Both the position numbers and the translations under genes were made by a program. From positions 1 to 20,726 of the forward strand of contig CAJUSA010000024.1 of the NCBI GenBank assembly GCA_910589015.1: a DNA stretch of 20,726 nucleotides. Direction: 5' to 3'. The notes under the pieces are model-generated. The model did not search any database and was not told the DNA's origin. It worked only from the letters and a program-made list of their open reading frames with translations. This document shows positions 1 through 7,371 of this stretch, piece by piece (position 1 is the first letter of the stretch; every line of letters begins with the position of its first letter). Source of the DNA: an uncultured Christensenellaceae bacterium (lineage in GTDB: Bacteria > Bacillota > Clostridia > Christensenellales > Borkfalkiaceae).

Positions 1-55
1 AACTCGTGGCCTGTACGTTGCGAACGTACCGCTCTACCAACTGAGCCATATCCCC
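1..55 (-). tRNA. tRNA-Ala(CGC), 3' end cut by window edge
   Basis: On the minus strand a tRNA begins at 55 with GGGGATA as the acceptor 5' half, then TG, the D arm GCTC-AGTTGGTA-GAGC, and the anticodon arm GTACG-TTCGCAA-CGTAC. The loop places U33 before CGC, so the anticodon (20-22) is CGC and reads the alanine codon GCG. The variable loop and the first T-stem strand are present to position 1. The rest of the T arm, the acceptor 3' half and any encoded CCA lie outside, so the G3:U70 alanine identity pair cannot be checked. GCG codons are abundant in the surrounding genes, so this isoacceptor makes sense here. Confidence 0.93.
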
Positions 56-70
56 GTAAATTGTAGTTAA

Positions 71-98
71 ATTATAACACATCTGCGGAAAATTGCAA
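71..98 (-). promoter_or_regulatory. Sigma-A type promoter of the tRNA-Ala gene
   Basis: Reading the minus strand, a -35 box TTGCAA (98-93) is followed by 16 bases and a perfect -10 box TATAAT (76-71). The predicted transcription start is about 10 bases before the tRNA 5' end at 55, the usual short leader of a tRNA gene. The surrounding bases are AT-rich. Confidence 0.7.
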
Positions 99-167
99 GC
101 GTTTTTTTATGTTTTTCGAAAATTTATTTTTGATAGAAGTATTTTTCGCAAAGGCGCATTATCAAAT

Positions 168-197
168 CGATCCCCTGTTCGCAAAAACAAGGTATCG
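168..197. terminator. Stem-loop downstream of rarA
   Basis: Bases 168-179 and 186-197 form a 12-base stem with one A/G mismatch and one G/T wobble around a 6-base loop. In plus-strand orientation it is followed by six T residues. In the direction of rarA (minus) the following bases are only moderately T-rich. It lies directly after the rarA stop and before the tRNA promoter. It may end rarA transcripts, or insulate the tRNA promoter, but the minus-strand U tract is poor. Confidence 0.4.
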
Positions 198-202
198 TTT
201 TT

Positions 203-1510
203 TCATGGTTTCATGCCTTTTCGAGCACGGGCGCGTTTTACCTGCTGCTCAAACCCGTAGTCGGTCGGCTTGTAATACGTTGCGTTTTTAAGCGTATCGG
301 GCAGATATTGCTGTTCGACCCAACCGCCGAAATCGTGCGGAAACAAATAATTCCCGCTCTCGCGTTTCATTTCCGCACTGCCGAACGAATTATCGCGCAG
401 ATACGGCGGAACGTTGTCGTCGCGTGTTTTGACGGCGTCGCTTTTCGCGGCAAGCATAGCGTTTTTTACCGAATAACTCTTTTCCGCCTCGCAGACGTAA
501 ATAATCGCCTCGCTGAGCGGGATCAGCCCTTCGGGGTACCCCATGTTCTGATATGCGGTGAGCGCGCTCGTTGCAATCACAAGTGCCTGCGGATCGGCCA
601 TCCCCACGTCTTCGGCGGAATGGGCGATAAGTCTACGGATCACAAGGACGGGATCACACCCGCCTTCGATAAGACGCATAGCGTAATAAAGCGCCGCATC
701 CGAATCGCTTCCTCTGAGCGATTTACAAAACGCCGAAAGAATATCGTAATACAGATCCTCGTTATACGAGAGCGCCTTGCGCTGAATGGACTGTTCCGCA
801 TCTTGCAGCGTGACGACGATTTTTCCGTCGCTTTGCGGCGGCGTGGTGAGAACGGCAAGTTCGAGTGCGTTATACGCCGTGCGCAGATCACCGCCCGCGG
901 TCACCGCAATATGTTCGAGCGCCTCGGGCGCAAAATCCACGTCGTACGCCCCCAGCCCCTTGCGCTTATTGCGCAGCGCTTTTTCGAGCGCGCCCTTTAC
1001 GTCTTCGGTCGTAAGATGGCGGAATTCGAACACGCGGCACCGCGACACGATAGCGGGCGTCATGGCGGCGTAGGGATTTTCGGTCGTCGAGCCGATAAAG
1101 ATAATCGTGCCCTGCTCGATCGCGGGCAACAAGCTATCCGACTGCGTTTTATTGAAACGGTGGCATTCGTCGAGCAACAGATAGGTTTTGCGGTTATAGA
1201 GTTTGAGATTGTCGCGCGCGGTATCGACGGCTTTTTTGACGTCGGCAACGCCCGAACTGACGGCGTTCAATTTTACGAACGCGCCGTTCGTCTGTGCGGC
1301 GATGATGTTTGCAAGTGTCGTTTTGCCGCAACCGGGCGGCCCCCAGAAAATACAACTGCCCAGACGGTCGAGCCTGATCGCGCGCGAAAGCAACGAACTT
1401 TCCGAAACAATGTGTTTCTGTCCGACAAAATCTTCCATTTTCGAGGCGCGCATGCGTTCGGCAAGCGGTTTTGCCTTTTCCTCGTTGTCGTTAAAATCAA
1501 ATAAATCCAT
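203..1510 (-). CDS. rarA: Replication-associated recombination protein RarA (MgsA-type AAA+ ATPase)
   Basis: The 435-residue product is a AAA+ ATPase of the RarA/MgsA/WRNIP1 family, a cytoplasmic protein that acts at stalled or gapped replication forks and contacts clamp-loader/SSB-type partners. Visible motifs are Walker A GPPGCGKTT (about 57-65), Walker B LLLDECHRF (about 111-119) and sensor 1 GSTTENP (140-146). The C-terminal half has the family's tetramerisation region, including NYLFPHDFGGWVEQQYLP. Length matches the usual 420-445 residues. The start at 1510 (MDLFDFN) was chosen because its ATG overlaps the upstream stop as TAATG. A longer open frame to 1639 only adds a shadow of the upstream gene. 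The gene is translationally coupled behind the patatin-like gene, with no functional link that I can see. Confidence 0.95.
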   Translation of the reverse strand: MDLFDFNDNEEKAKPLAERMRASKMEDFVGQKHIVSESSLLSRAIRLDRLGSCIFWGPPGCGKTTLANIIAAQTNGAFVKLNAVSSGVADVKKAVDTARDNLKLYNRKTYLLLDECHRFNKTQSDSLLPAIEQGTIIFIGSTTENPYAAMTPAIVSRCRVFEFRHLTTEDVKGALEKALRNKRKGLGAYDVDFAPEALEHIAVTAGGDLRTAYNALELAVLTTPPQSDGKIVVTLQDAEQSIQRKALSYNEDLYYDILSAFCKSLRGSDSDAALYYAMRLIEGGCDPVLVIRRLIAHSAEDVGMADPQALVIATSALTAYQNMGYPEGLIPLSEAIIYVCEAEKSYSVKNAMLAAKSDAVKTRDDNVPPYLRDNSFGSAEMKRESGNYLFPHDFGGWVEQQYLPDTLKNATYYKPTDYGFEQQVKRARARKGMKP

Positions 1511-2304
1511 TATTGAACCAGCGCCTTTATTTTTCCTGCGTTTTCCTTGCCCAGCTCGTAACCCTTCTGATAGGCGATGAGCATTTGCGATTTTTTGACC
1601 TTGTACTGATCCATCGCGCCTAACTCGGGTTCGAGCCATAAATCGACCGAACGCATGCGCGAGATCTTTTTGCGTTTGGTCTGCGCCGTATCCATGATGT
1701 CGATGCAGCGCAGCACGGTATCGACGAGCGTATTCGAAGTCTTTTTCACCGTTAAATCGCCCAACACGTCGACGGCGACCACCACTTCCGCCCCCATTTC
1801 TTTGAGCGGTTTGGTTGGAACGCGTTCGAGCACGCCCCCGTCGACGTATTTCAGTCCGTCGATTTCCACGGGTGTAAACACACCGGGAATGGCGCTCGAC
1901 GCAAGCGCGGCGTCGATGACGCTGCCCTTGTTGAAATGCACCGTTTTACCGTTGAGCAGATCGGTCGCCACGCAGAGAAAGGGAATTTCGAGTTCTTCGA
2001 AGGATTTTTCGCCGATAAGATCGGTCATCAATTTGCGCGATTTCGTGAGCTGAAACAGTCCGTTCGCATGAATGGGCGCCATGTTGAGCGTAGCGATGCG
2101 CGAAACGCGCAATTTATATGCCTGTTCCTGAATGGTTTTCGCGTTCAGCCCCGCGCAGTAACATGCGCCGACGATCGCCCCCATCGAACACCCCGTGACA
2201 AAATCGGGTTTGATGCCGTCTTCTTCCAAAGCCTGTAAAAATCCGATATGCGCGATGCCGCGCGCGCCGCCCGATCCGAGGGCAAGCCCGAGTTTTTTAG
2301 ACAT
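1510..2304 (-). CDS. Patatin-like phospholipase, RssA/YlbK type
   Basis: This 264-residue protein belongs to the bacterial patatin-like serine hydrolases. The glycine-rich oxyanion-hole loop GSGGARG is at residues 10-16, the nucleophile elbow GCSMG at 38-42 (Ser40), and the dyad aspartate in DGG at about 154-156. It carries no signal peptide, so it is probably cytoplasmic or membrane-associated, acting on an unidentified lipid ester. The start at 2304 was chosen because AAGGAG lies 7 bases upstream; an upstream in-frame start would add six residues before the conserved beta strand. It is divergent from the YlbJ-like gene across only 31 bases. In B. subtilis the patatin-like ylbK lies next to ylbJ, so the adjacency seen here is a recurring one. 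Confidence 0.88.
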   Translation of the reverse strand: MSKKLGLALGSGGARGIAHIGFLQALEEDGIKPDFVTGCSMGAIVGACYCAGLNAKTIQEQAYKLRVSRIATLNMAPIHANGLFQLTKSRKLMTDLIGEKSFEELEIPFLCVATDLLNGKTVHFNKGSVIDAALASSAIPGVFTPVEIDGLKYVDGGVLERVPTKPLKEMGAEVVVAVDVLGDLTVKKTSNTLVDTVLRCIDIMDTAQTKRKKISRMRSVDLWLEPELGAMDQYKVKKSQMLIAYQKGYELGKENAGKIKALVQ

Positions 2305-2329
2305 AACCGCACTCCTTTTCACGTAAAAT
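2301..2329 (+). promoter_or_regulatory. Possible sporulation sigma-E-like promoter for the YlbJ-like gene
   Basis: ACATAAC (2301-2307), 14 bases, then CGTAAAAT (2322-2329) resembles the sigma-E pattern of an ATA-containing -35 and a CATACA-T -10 box (6 of 8 in the -10). No acceptable sigma-A -35 box precedes the -10-like TAAAAT. The start of transcription would fall close to the GTG at 2336. The match is partial, and promoter patterns of this quality occur by chance. Confidence 0.25.
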
Positions 2330-2335
2330 TGATAT

Positions 2336-3271
2336 GTGAACGTATCGAGAAAAAAATTGTTGTCGCTTTTGTATGCGCTGCCCGCCCTGCTTGCGCTCGA
2401 GCTCTTTTTATACGCGCCCGCCCGTTATGCCGCCTGCGTGCGCGAAGGCGTGTCGCTTTGGGCAGTAAGCGTGCTGCCGTCGGTCTTTCCCTTTTTATTC
2501 TTGACGGCGATCCTTTCGGACATGCGCGTGTTCCGTGCATTTTCGCGCAAGATCTCGCCCTTTTTCGAACGCGTGTTCAATATTTCAGGTACGGGCGGCG
2601 GAATCTTATTGCTTTCCATGCTTTCGGGCTATCCCGTGGGGGCGCGCACCGTTGCCGACTGCAACGCGCGCGGCGCGCTCGCCCGCGAAGAACTGTTCCG
2701 CCTGAGTTGCCTGTGTTCGACGACGGGCCCCGTTTTTCTTGCAGGCGTCGTGGGCGGCGCGATGTTTCAAAATCCGCGACTGGGTTGGCTCATGCTCTTA
2801 TGCCACCTTATTGCCGTGCTCGGCGTCGGGTTGCTTTTGCGCATTCGCAAGCCGCGTATCCGCACGGTAACGCCGCCGCCTGCCGCGCGGCAGAACAAAG
2901 GGATATTCGACGCCGTTTACGGCGCGGTCGTATCCGTACTCTGCGTGGGCGGCAGCATTGCGCTCTTCGCCTGTTTTTCGCAGATGAGCGTCGACCTTCT
3001 GCACCTCGATCCCAACGGTCTGCCCGCCGCGCTCGTACGCGGACTCATGGAAATGACGACGGGCTGTTCGCTGCTGAGCGCAGAGATCACGCCCCTTTCG
3101 CTGAGTCTGTGCTGTTTTTTCGTCACCTTCGGGGGATTGTGCGTGCTGGTGCAACAATTGACTTATCTTGCGCCGCTCGGCATAAACCCCGCAAAATTCA
3201 TTCTCGTAAAATTCGTTCAGGGCGTGCTCGCCGCCGCCCTTTGCTATCTGTTCGCCCTCTTTCTGCTTTAG
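2336..3271 (+). CDS. YlbJ-like membrane protein (nucleoside-recognition/Gate domain)
   Basis: The product has 311 residues and about eight hydrophobic membrane segments (roughly 8-27, 39-60, 87-106, 128-146, 152-171 and three in the C-terminal third). The segment LSMLSGYPVGARTVADCNARG followed by FRLSCLCSTTGPVFLAGVVG is the signature of the YlbJ sporulation membrane protein family, which carries the nucleoside-recognition/Gate fold; the transported substrate is unknown. B. subtilis YlbJ is longer (about 400 residues), so this is a short member. The GTG at 2336 is the only plausible start before the first membrane segment, but no ribosome binding site precedes it. Its stop overlaps the stop of the convergent pheA by four bases. 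Confidence 0.8.
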   Translation: MNVSRKKLLSLLYALPALLALELFLYAPARYAACVREGVSLWAVSVLPSVFPFLFLTAILSDMRVFRAFSRKISPFFERVFNISGTGGGILLLSMLSGYPVGARTVADCNARGALAREELFRLSCLCSTTGPVFLAGVVGGAMFQNPRLGWLMLLCHLIAVLGVGLLLRIRKPRIRTVTPPPAARQNKGIFDAVYGAVVSVLCVGGSIALFACFSQMSVDLLHLDPNGLPAALVRGLMEMTTGCSLLSAEITPLSLSLCCFFVTFGGLCVLVQQLTYLAPLGINPAKFILVKFVQGVLAAALCYLFALFLL

Positions 3272-4062
3272 TCGTATACACCGATAAGGCGGAAATGCTC
3301 ACAGTAATCGCGTGCCGCGCGCAATGCGTCGATGAGGTTCTGGTCGGCAACGTCGCCGCTCAGTTCGATAAAGAACGAATAACACCCGAATTTACCGGGC
3401 AGAGGACGGCTTTCGATGCGCGTTAAATTGATGTTGCTGCGTGCAAAAATCCCCAACAGTTCCACAAGCGTGCCGGGAACGTGCCCCGTGACGGCGGAAA
3501 AATAGACTTTGGAACTGCGCGCGGGCAAATCGCCCCTGCGTTCGAGCAACATAAAGCGTGTGAAATTACACTTTTCGTTGGCAATGTTTTCATCGGACAG
3601 CACAACGCCTTCCGCCCGCACATGCGCGCCGACGATGCCCGCCGTGTGTTCGTCGAGAAGCGAAAGGCTTTCCGCCGTAGAATCGGCGTAGCGGCATTTC
3701 GCGCCGGGCAACTGTTCGCGCAAAAAAGTCTGGCATTGCCCGATCGCCTGTTCGTGCGAATAGACCTGCGTGATATCCTCGCGCTTTACGCCGCGCAACA
3801 TGGCAAGACGGTGATCGATTTTGAGCACCGTTTCCTTGATCGCAAACACGCTGTAACTCGAAACCAGATCGAGATTGACGACCACGCCGCCCTGGATCGA
3901 ATTTTCGATTGGCAGCACGGCATAATCGCACAATTCGTTGACAAGACTTTCGATGACTTCGTGAAAATTACGGCAGAGCAACCGTTCGCCTTCGGGACAG
4001 AGCTCACTTGCGGCAAGCTCGGAATAGCTGCCCGCAGGTCCGAGACAAGATACTTTTATCAT
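3268..4062 (-). CDS. pheA: Prephenate dehydratase (monofunctional, with ACT domain)
   Basis: This 264-residue cytoplasmic enzyme converts prephenate to phenylpyruvate, the committed step to phenylalanine. The N-terminal GPAGSYSE loop is at 8-15, PIENS at 51-55, and the catalytic NFTRF motif at 166-170 (Thr168). An ACT domain occupies about 185-262 with the phenylalanine-binding ESRP motif at 217-220, so feedback inhibition by phenylalanine is expected. There is no fused chorismate mutase. The start at 4062 overlaps the stop of the DAHP synthase gene as ATGA, with GGAG just upstream; a longer frame only overlaps that gene. The pairing puts entry into the shikimate pathway and the phenylalanine branch on one transcript. 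I see no terminator after the stop. Confidence 0.95.
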   Translation of the reverse strand: MIKVSCLGPAGSYSELAASELCPEGERLLCRNFHEVIESLVNELCDYAVLPIENSIQGGVVVNLDLVSSYSVFAIKETVLKIDHRLAMLRGVKREDITQVYSHEQAIGQCQTFLREQLPGAKCRYADSTAESLSLLDEHTAGIVGAHVRAEGVVLSDENIANEKCNFTRFMLLERRGDLPARSSKVYFSAVTGHVPGTLVELLGIFARSNINLTRIESRPLPGKFGCYSFFIELSGDVADQNLIDALRAARDYCEHFRLIGVYD

Positions 4063-5084
4063 ACGTTCTCCGCAATGCTCAGAACGAGCCGCTCGGTATC
4101 TTCCCAGCCGAGGCAGGGATCGGTGATCGACTGTCCGAACACAACGTCGTGTTTCTGGCAACCCTCGACGAGGAAACTCTCGATCATGAACCCTTTAACG
4201 ATCTTTTTGAAACCGCCGTCGTAAAGGCGGTTTTGCATGACTTCGTTGACGATCCGAATCTGCTGCGCGAATTTTTTACCCGAATTCGAATGGTTGGTAT
4301 CGATGATGATCGCAGGCATATGCAGATCGCTGCGCGCTGCATATTCTTCCGCGACGCGCATCACGGTTTCGTAATGGAAGTTGGGGATATCCGTCCCGCT
4401 CGTGCTTTCCATGCCGCGCAATACGGCGTGGGCGTATTGATTGCCCTCGGTCGCCACCTGCCAGCTATGGTATTTGAACACCTGCGGACTCTGCGCCGCA
4501 TAAATAGAATTGAGCAGAACGGGCAGACTGCCGCCCGTGTTGTTTTTAATGCCGACGGGCACCTCGATGCCGCTCGCCACAAGGCGGTGCATCTGGTTTT
4601 CGCTCGAACGCGCGCCCACCGCAACGTAGGTGAGCAGATCTTCCATATACGCATAATTTTCGGGATACAGCATTTCGTCCGCCGCCGTCAGCCCCGAAAG
4701 CTCGATCGCCTGCAAGTGCAGTTCGCGGATCGTACGGATCCCCTTGACGATATCCTCTTTTTCTTCGGGATCGGGCTGCGAGAACATGCCCTTGTAACCC
4801 ACGCCCTTGCTGCGCGGCTTGTTGGTGTAGATGCGCGGCACAAGCACGAGTTTTTCTTTGACCTTTTCGTTGAGCGCGCCCAGCCGCCTGACGTATTCGA
4901 GCACGGGCGCTTTTTCGTGCGCCGAACACGGCCCGATGACGACGAGCAACTTATCCGTTCTGCCCGCGATGACGTCCTTGCACAGTTCGTCGCGTTCGCG
5001 TTTTATTTTCTGTAACGAAGCAGGCAACGGCTGCGCCGCTAAAATTTCTTCCGCCGAGGGAATTTTATTCTGTCTTCGGAACAT
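4059..5084 (-). CDS. aroF: 3-deoxy-7-phosphoheptulonate (DAHP) synthase, AroG/AroF-type class I
   Basis: The 341-residue enzyme condenses phosphoenolpyruvate and erythrose 4-phosphate, the first step of aromatic amino acid synthesis. It has the E. coli-type class I-alpha layout: an N-terminal extension, then GPCSAHEK (51-58), VPRIYTNKPRSKGVGYKG (82-99, phosphate and PEP binding), GIKNNTGGS (about 198-206) and a metal-site region containing IDTNHSNSGKK. Length is typical for the class. The last motif differs slightly from the usual DxSHxNSxK. The ATG at 5084 has GAGAGG upstream. The gene overlaps the end of coaD by 20 bases and the start of pheA by 4, so all three are probably co-translated. 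Which aromatic amino acid inhibits it cannot be read from the sequence, so the symbol is by family. Confidence 0.94.
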   Translation of the reverse strand: MFRRQNKIPSAEEILAAQPLPASLQKIKRERDELCKDVIAGRTDKLLVVIGPCSAHEKAPVLEYVRRLGALNEKVKEKLVLVPRIYTNKPRSKGVGYKGMFSQPDPEEKEDIVKGIRTIRELHLQAIELSGLTAADEMLYPENYAYMEDLLTYVAVGARSSENQMHRLVASGIEVPVGIKNNTGGSLPVLLNSIYAAQSPQVFKYHSWQVATEGNQYAHAVLRGMESTSGTDIPNFHYETVMRVAEEYAARSDLHMPAIIIDTNHSNSGKKFAQQIRIVNEVMQNRLYDGGFKKIVKGFMIESFLVEGCQKHDVVFGQSITDPCLGWEDTERLVLSIAENV

Positions 5085-5559
5085 AACAACCTCTCTTCAT
5101 AATGTAATCATAAACGGGGGCGGGCACATACTGCGCGAACGGTTTGTTGAACGCGATGCAGTTCTTCACAAGCGACGAACTGACGTGCAGCAACCCCTGT
5201 TCGGCGGGAATATACAGCGTGATCATATTCGGATCGAGCTGTCGGCTCGCAAAAAAATCGGCGTTTTCGTATTCGAAATCCACGGTATTGCGTACGCCGC
5301 GCACATAAAACGGCGTATTTTCCGCTTTGAGCAGATCGACGATCGCGCCGTCGAACTGCACGATTTTCACGCGCGGTTCGTCCCGATATAAAAGCGTAAG
5401 CATTTCCGTACGCTCTTCCGCCGTGAACAGGCATTTCTTTTTGCGGTTTTCCGCCACGGCGATGATGGTTTCATCGAAGAGCGCAAGGCTCTTTTTCACC
5501 GTTTCGGCATGCCCCGCCGTAAAGGGATCGAACGTTCCCGCAAACACACATTTTTTCAT
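5065..5559 (-). CDS. coaD: Phosphopantetheine adenylyltransferase
   Basis: CoaD (164 residues, normal length) adenylates 4'-phosphopantetheine, the penultimate step of coenzyme A synthesis in the cytoplasm. The nucleotidyltransferase signature is GTFDPFTAGH (8-17), with the catalytic histidine at 17. RGVRN (87-91) and VSSSLVK (126-132, normally ISSSxVR) are the other conserved sites. GGAGG precedes the start, and the ATG overlaps the rsmD stop as ATGA. The rsmD-coaD pair is a widely conserved neighbourhood in Gram-positive bacteria. Confidence 0.96.
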   Translation of the reverse strand: MKKCVFAGTFDPFTAGHAETVKKSLALFDETIIAVAENRKKKCLFTAEERTEMLTLLYRDEPRVKIVQFDGAIVDLLKAENTPFYVRGVRNTVDFEYENADFFASRQLDPNMITLYIPAEQGLLHVSSSLVKNCIAFNKPFAQYVPAPVYDYIMKRGCYVPKTE

Positions 5560-6095
5560 TCTTCCTCCGTCCGACGCGCAAAAAAAGTGATTTTACATCT
5601 TCCGTAACTTCTTCTGTCCGCAACGACCCAGCCTTCCGCGGCGCATTCCTCGCGCTCGCTCTCGTAGACGACCAGCCCGCCCTCTTCTAACAACCCGCGT
5701 TCCTTCACCGTATCGAGAACGCATTTGCAGAAATCCTCTTTATACGGCGGATCGCAAAAAATCAAATCGAACGAACCTGTGACGCGCGCCAAACAGGTGC
5801 GGTAATCGTAGCCGAGCGTGCGGCACTTGCATCCGATTGCGCGCAGATTTTTCTGTGCGACGGCAAGACTTTCGGGCGACGCGTCGTTAAACACGACTTC
5901 GCGCGCTCCGCGCGAAAGGCACTCTAAGCCCAGTGCGCCGCTACCGCAGAACAAATCGAGCACGCGCGCCCCGACAAGGCGTATAGATAAGATCTGAAAG
6001 AGCGATTCTTTCACCCTGTCGCCTGTGGGACGGATCTGCGCGTCCCCGAGCGAAAAAAGTTTTTTTCCGCGGTACTGCCCCGCTATGATCCTCAT
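5556..6095 (-). CDS. rsmD: 16S rRNA (guanine(966)-N2)-methyltransferase RsmD
   Basis: The 179-residue methyltransferase modifies G966 of 16S rRNA (E. coli numbering) using S-adenosylmethionine. It starts with the family signature MRIIAGQYRGKKL. RPTGDRVKESLF is at 22-33, the SAM-binding DLFCGSGALGLE at 47-58, and the catalytic DPPY at 115-118. The start at 6095 was chosen because MRIIAG is the conserved N terminus and its ATG overlaps the upstream stop as ATGA; a longer open frame to 6335 runs into the membrane protein gene. It is coupled to coaD downstream. Confidence 0.95.
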   Translation of the reverse strand: MRIIAGQYRGKKLFSLGDAQIRPTGDRVKESLFQILSIRLVGARVLDLFCGSGALGLECLSRGAREVVFNDASPESLAVAQKNLRAIGCKCRTLGYDYRTCLARVTGSFDLIFCDPPYKEDFCKCVLDTVKERGLLEEGGLVVYESEREECAAEGWVVADRRSYGRCKITFFARRTEEE

Positions 6096-6781
6096 CTTCT
6101 CAGTTCTTCCTCGGCTTTGGTCAGTTTTCCCGCCGCGCGGTTGCGCTTGTTGATATACGCGCCGACGATATAGAACACGCCGCTCACGACGAGAGGCAGA
6201 ATGACCATCGGCATCGCCCAGAGCGACGTGACCGTGTATCCTTCGATTTTCAGGATCCCCGTATGATAATGCGTCACCCACGACGCGGGCGCGTACGCCC
6301 ACCACGCAAGCAAAAAGAGAATGATTGTGACCCAATTGCTAATATGCCCGAATCCGGCAAGCAGAATGACGGGAATACCCACCAAAAAACCGATGAAAAA
6401 TCCCTTCCACGGGCGGTATTCCTTTTCCACGCGGTGGTTGCCGCCCGAAGGAATGCCGAACAGTTCGTTCTTGCGGTGCAGACAGCCCGTGATATAGGCG
6501 TCGTAATGCATCTTGCCGTAATTATAACAAAGATGTGCGTTAAACGCCGCGCCGCAGAGAATACAGACGACGTCGACGACGATCGAAATGACGTACTTCG
6601 TCATATTCACGTCGTTCGTGAGCATGGAAGATACGGTGAGCGAAATCAGCCCCATGAACATATACATGAGGAAGGGCGTGATCATGCGGCGCCAACCCTC
6701 GCGCTGAATGCGCCAAAAGAGTTGTCCTTTTGTGGGGTGGCTCGCATCTTTCTTTTTCTTTTCGGGGTTTTCGTTTAACAC
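6092..6781 (-). CDS. Uncharacterised multi-pass membrane protein, first gene of the rsmD-coaD operon
   Basis: I do not recognise this 229-residue protein. It has a lysine-rich N terminus (about 1-30), then membrane segments at roughly 34-54, 61-84, 124-142, 146-165 and 182-207, and a basic/acidic C-terminal tail. Between segments 2 and 3 is a polar loop with GKMHYDAYITGC and a tyrosine/arginine-rich stretch. No catalytic or transport motif is visible. It starts with GTG at 6781, supported by AAGGAGGG 5 bases upstream and by a perfect promoter 23 bases further on. It overlaps rsmD as ATGA. As first gene of the operon it is certainly transcribed, but nothing around it fixes a role. Confidence 0.8.
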   Translation of the reverse strand: MLNENPEKKKKDASHPTKGQLFWRIQREGWRRMITPFLMYMFMGLISLTVSSMLTNDVNMTKYVISIVVDVVCILCGAAFNAHLCYNYGKMHYDAYITGCLHRKNELFGIPSGGNHRVEKEYRPWKGFFIGFLVGIPVILLAGFGHISNWVTIILFLLAWWAYAPASWVTHYHTGILKIEGYTVTSLWAMPMVILPLVVSGVFYIVGAYINKRNRAAGKLTKAEEELRR

Positions 6782-6803
6782 GCGTTCCCTCCTTATTCAT
6801 TCT

Positions 6804-6832
6804 ATTATACTACCGTATCGCAACGCTGTCAA
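6804..6832 (-). promoter_or_regulatory. Perfect sigma-A promoter for the membrane protein-rsmD-coaD-aroF-pheA operon
   Basis: Minus strand: TTGACA (6832-6827), exactly 17 bases, TATAAT (6809-6804). Both boxes match the consensus at all six positions. The TGA stop codon of the preceding 5-formyl-THF cyclo-ligase gene (6831-6829) lies inside the -35 box. The predicted start of transcription is near 6797, leaving a short leader with AAGGAGGG before the GTG at 6781. Confidence 0.88.
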
Positions 6833-7371
6833 GTTTTTGATAAACAATGTAAGCCTTCCTCGGTGACGATTGCGTGAAGCGGAACGTCGGTTGGCTCTGC
6901 GGGAAGGCGATCGACAACTTGTCCTTTATAGCATAGCCCGACGCGGAACAGATTCGGGTGCGCGGCGAAATAACGGTCGTAATAGCCGCCGCCGTACCCG
7001 AGGCGGTTCCCCGCCCGATCAACGGCAAGTAACGGAACAAGCGCGACTTCGCACAAAAGATCTTGTTCGCTTGCGGGTGCGGGAATGCCGTACATGCCCG
7101 CGGGCAACGCGCCGCCGAAATAGGGTGCGGCAATCATCTGCCGCCCTTCGATATGCGGCAGGCAGACGCATTTTCCCCGTTGCAACAAATCGGATAGAAT
7201 GCCGTGCGTATCGACCTCGCTCTTCACCGAATAATATACGAAAAAAGACGCCCCCGCAAGACGGGAAACGTGTTCCCGTATCCGCGCGTCCTTTTCGGCG
7301 GAATGCAATTGATTCCGCAATGCCTGAAAACGCTTTCTCAGGTTAATTTTTTCGTCGGTGTTATCGGTCAT
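6829..7371 (-). CDS. 5-formyltetrahydrofolate cyclo-ligase (MTHFS/YgfA family)
   Basis: This 180-residue enzyme converts 5-formyl-THF to 5,10-methenyl-THF with ATP. It shows the N-terminal helix with INLRKRFQALRNQL, the substrate-pocket stretch FVYYSVKSEVDT (44-55) and the highly conserved GYGGGYYDRY nucleotide-binding motif (125-134). The family is called YgfA/Fau in E. coli and YqgN in B. subtilis. The start at 7371 gives MTDNTDEKINL; an alternative ATG at 7386 would add five residues. Neither has a strong ribosome binding site, and both overlap the end of alr, so translation probably depends on coupling. It is the last gene of the dgt-to-folate operon. Confidence 0.92.
   Translation of the reverse strand: MTDNTDEKINLRKRFQALRNQLHSAEKDARIREHVSRLAGASFFVYYSVKSEVDTHGILSDLLQRGKCVCLPHIEGRQMIAAPYFGGALPAGMYGIPAPASEQDLLCEVALVPLLAVDRAGNRLGYGGGYYDRYFAAHPNLFRVGLCYKGQVVDRLPAEPTDVPLHAIVTEEGLHCLSKT

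Noticed and set aside
308..1504. A 398-codon plus-strand open frame opposite rarA.
   Set aside because: It is antisense to a clear RarA with all AAA+ motifs. GC-rich codon use in this genome often leaves the opposite strand open.
2248..3426. A 392-codon frame overlapping the YlbJ-like gene, patatin and pheA ends.
   Set aside because: Arginine/alanine-rich low-quality translation spanning three real genes; a shadow of the YlbJ-like frame.
4008..5015. A 335-codon plus-strand frame opposite the DAHP synthase.
   Set aside because: Histidine/arginine-rich antisense shadow of a well-defined enzyme gene; no ribosome binding site or family features.
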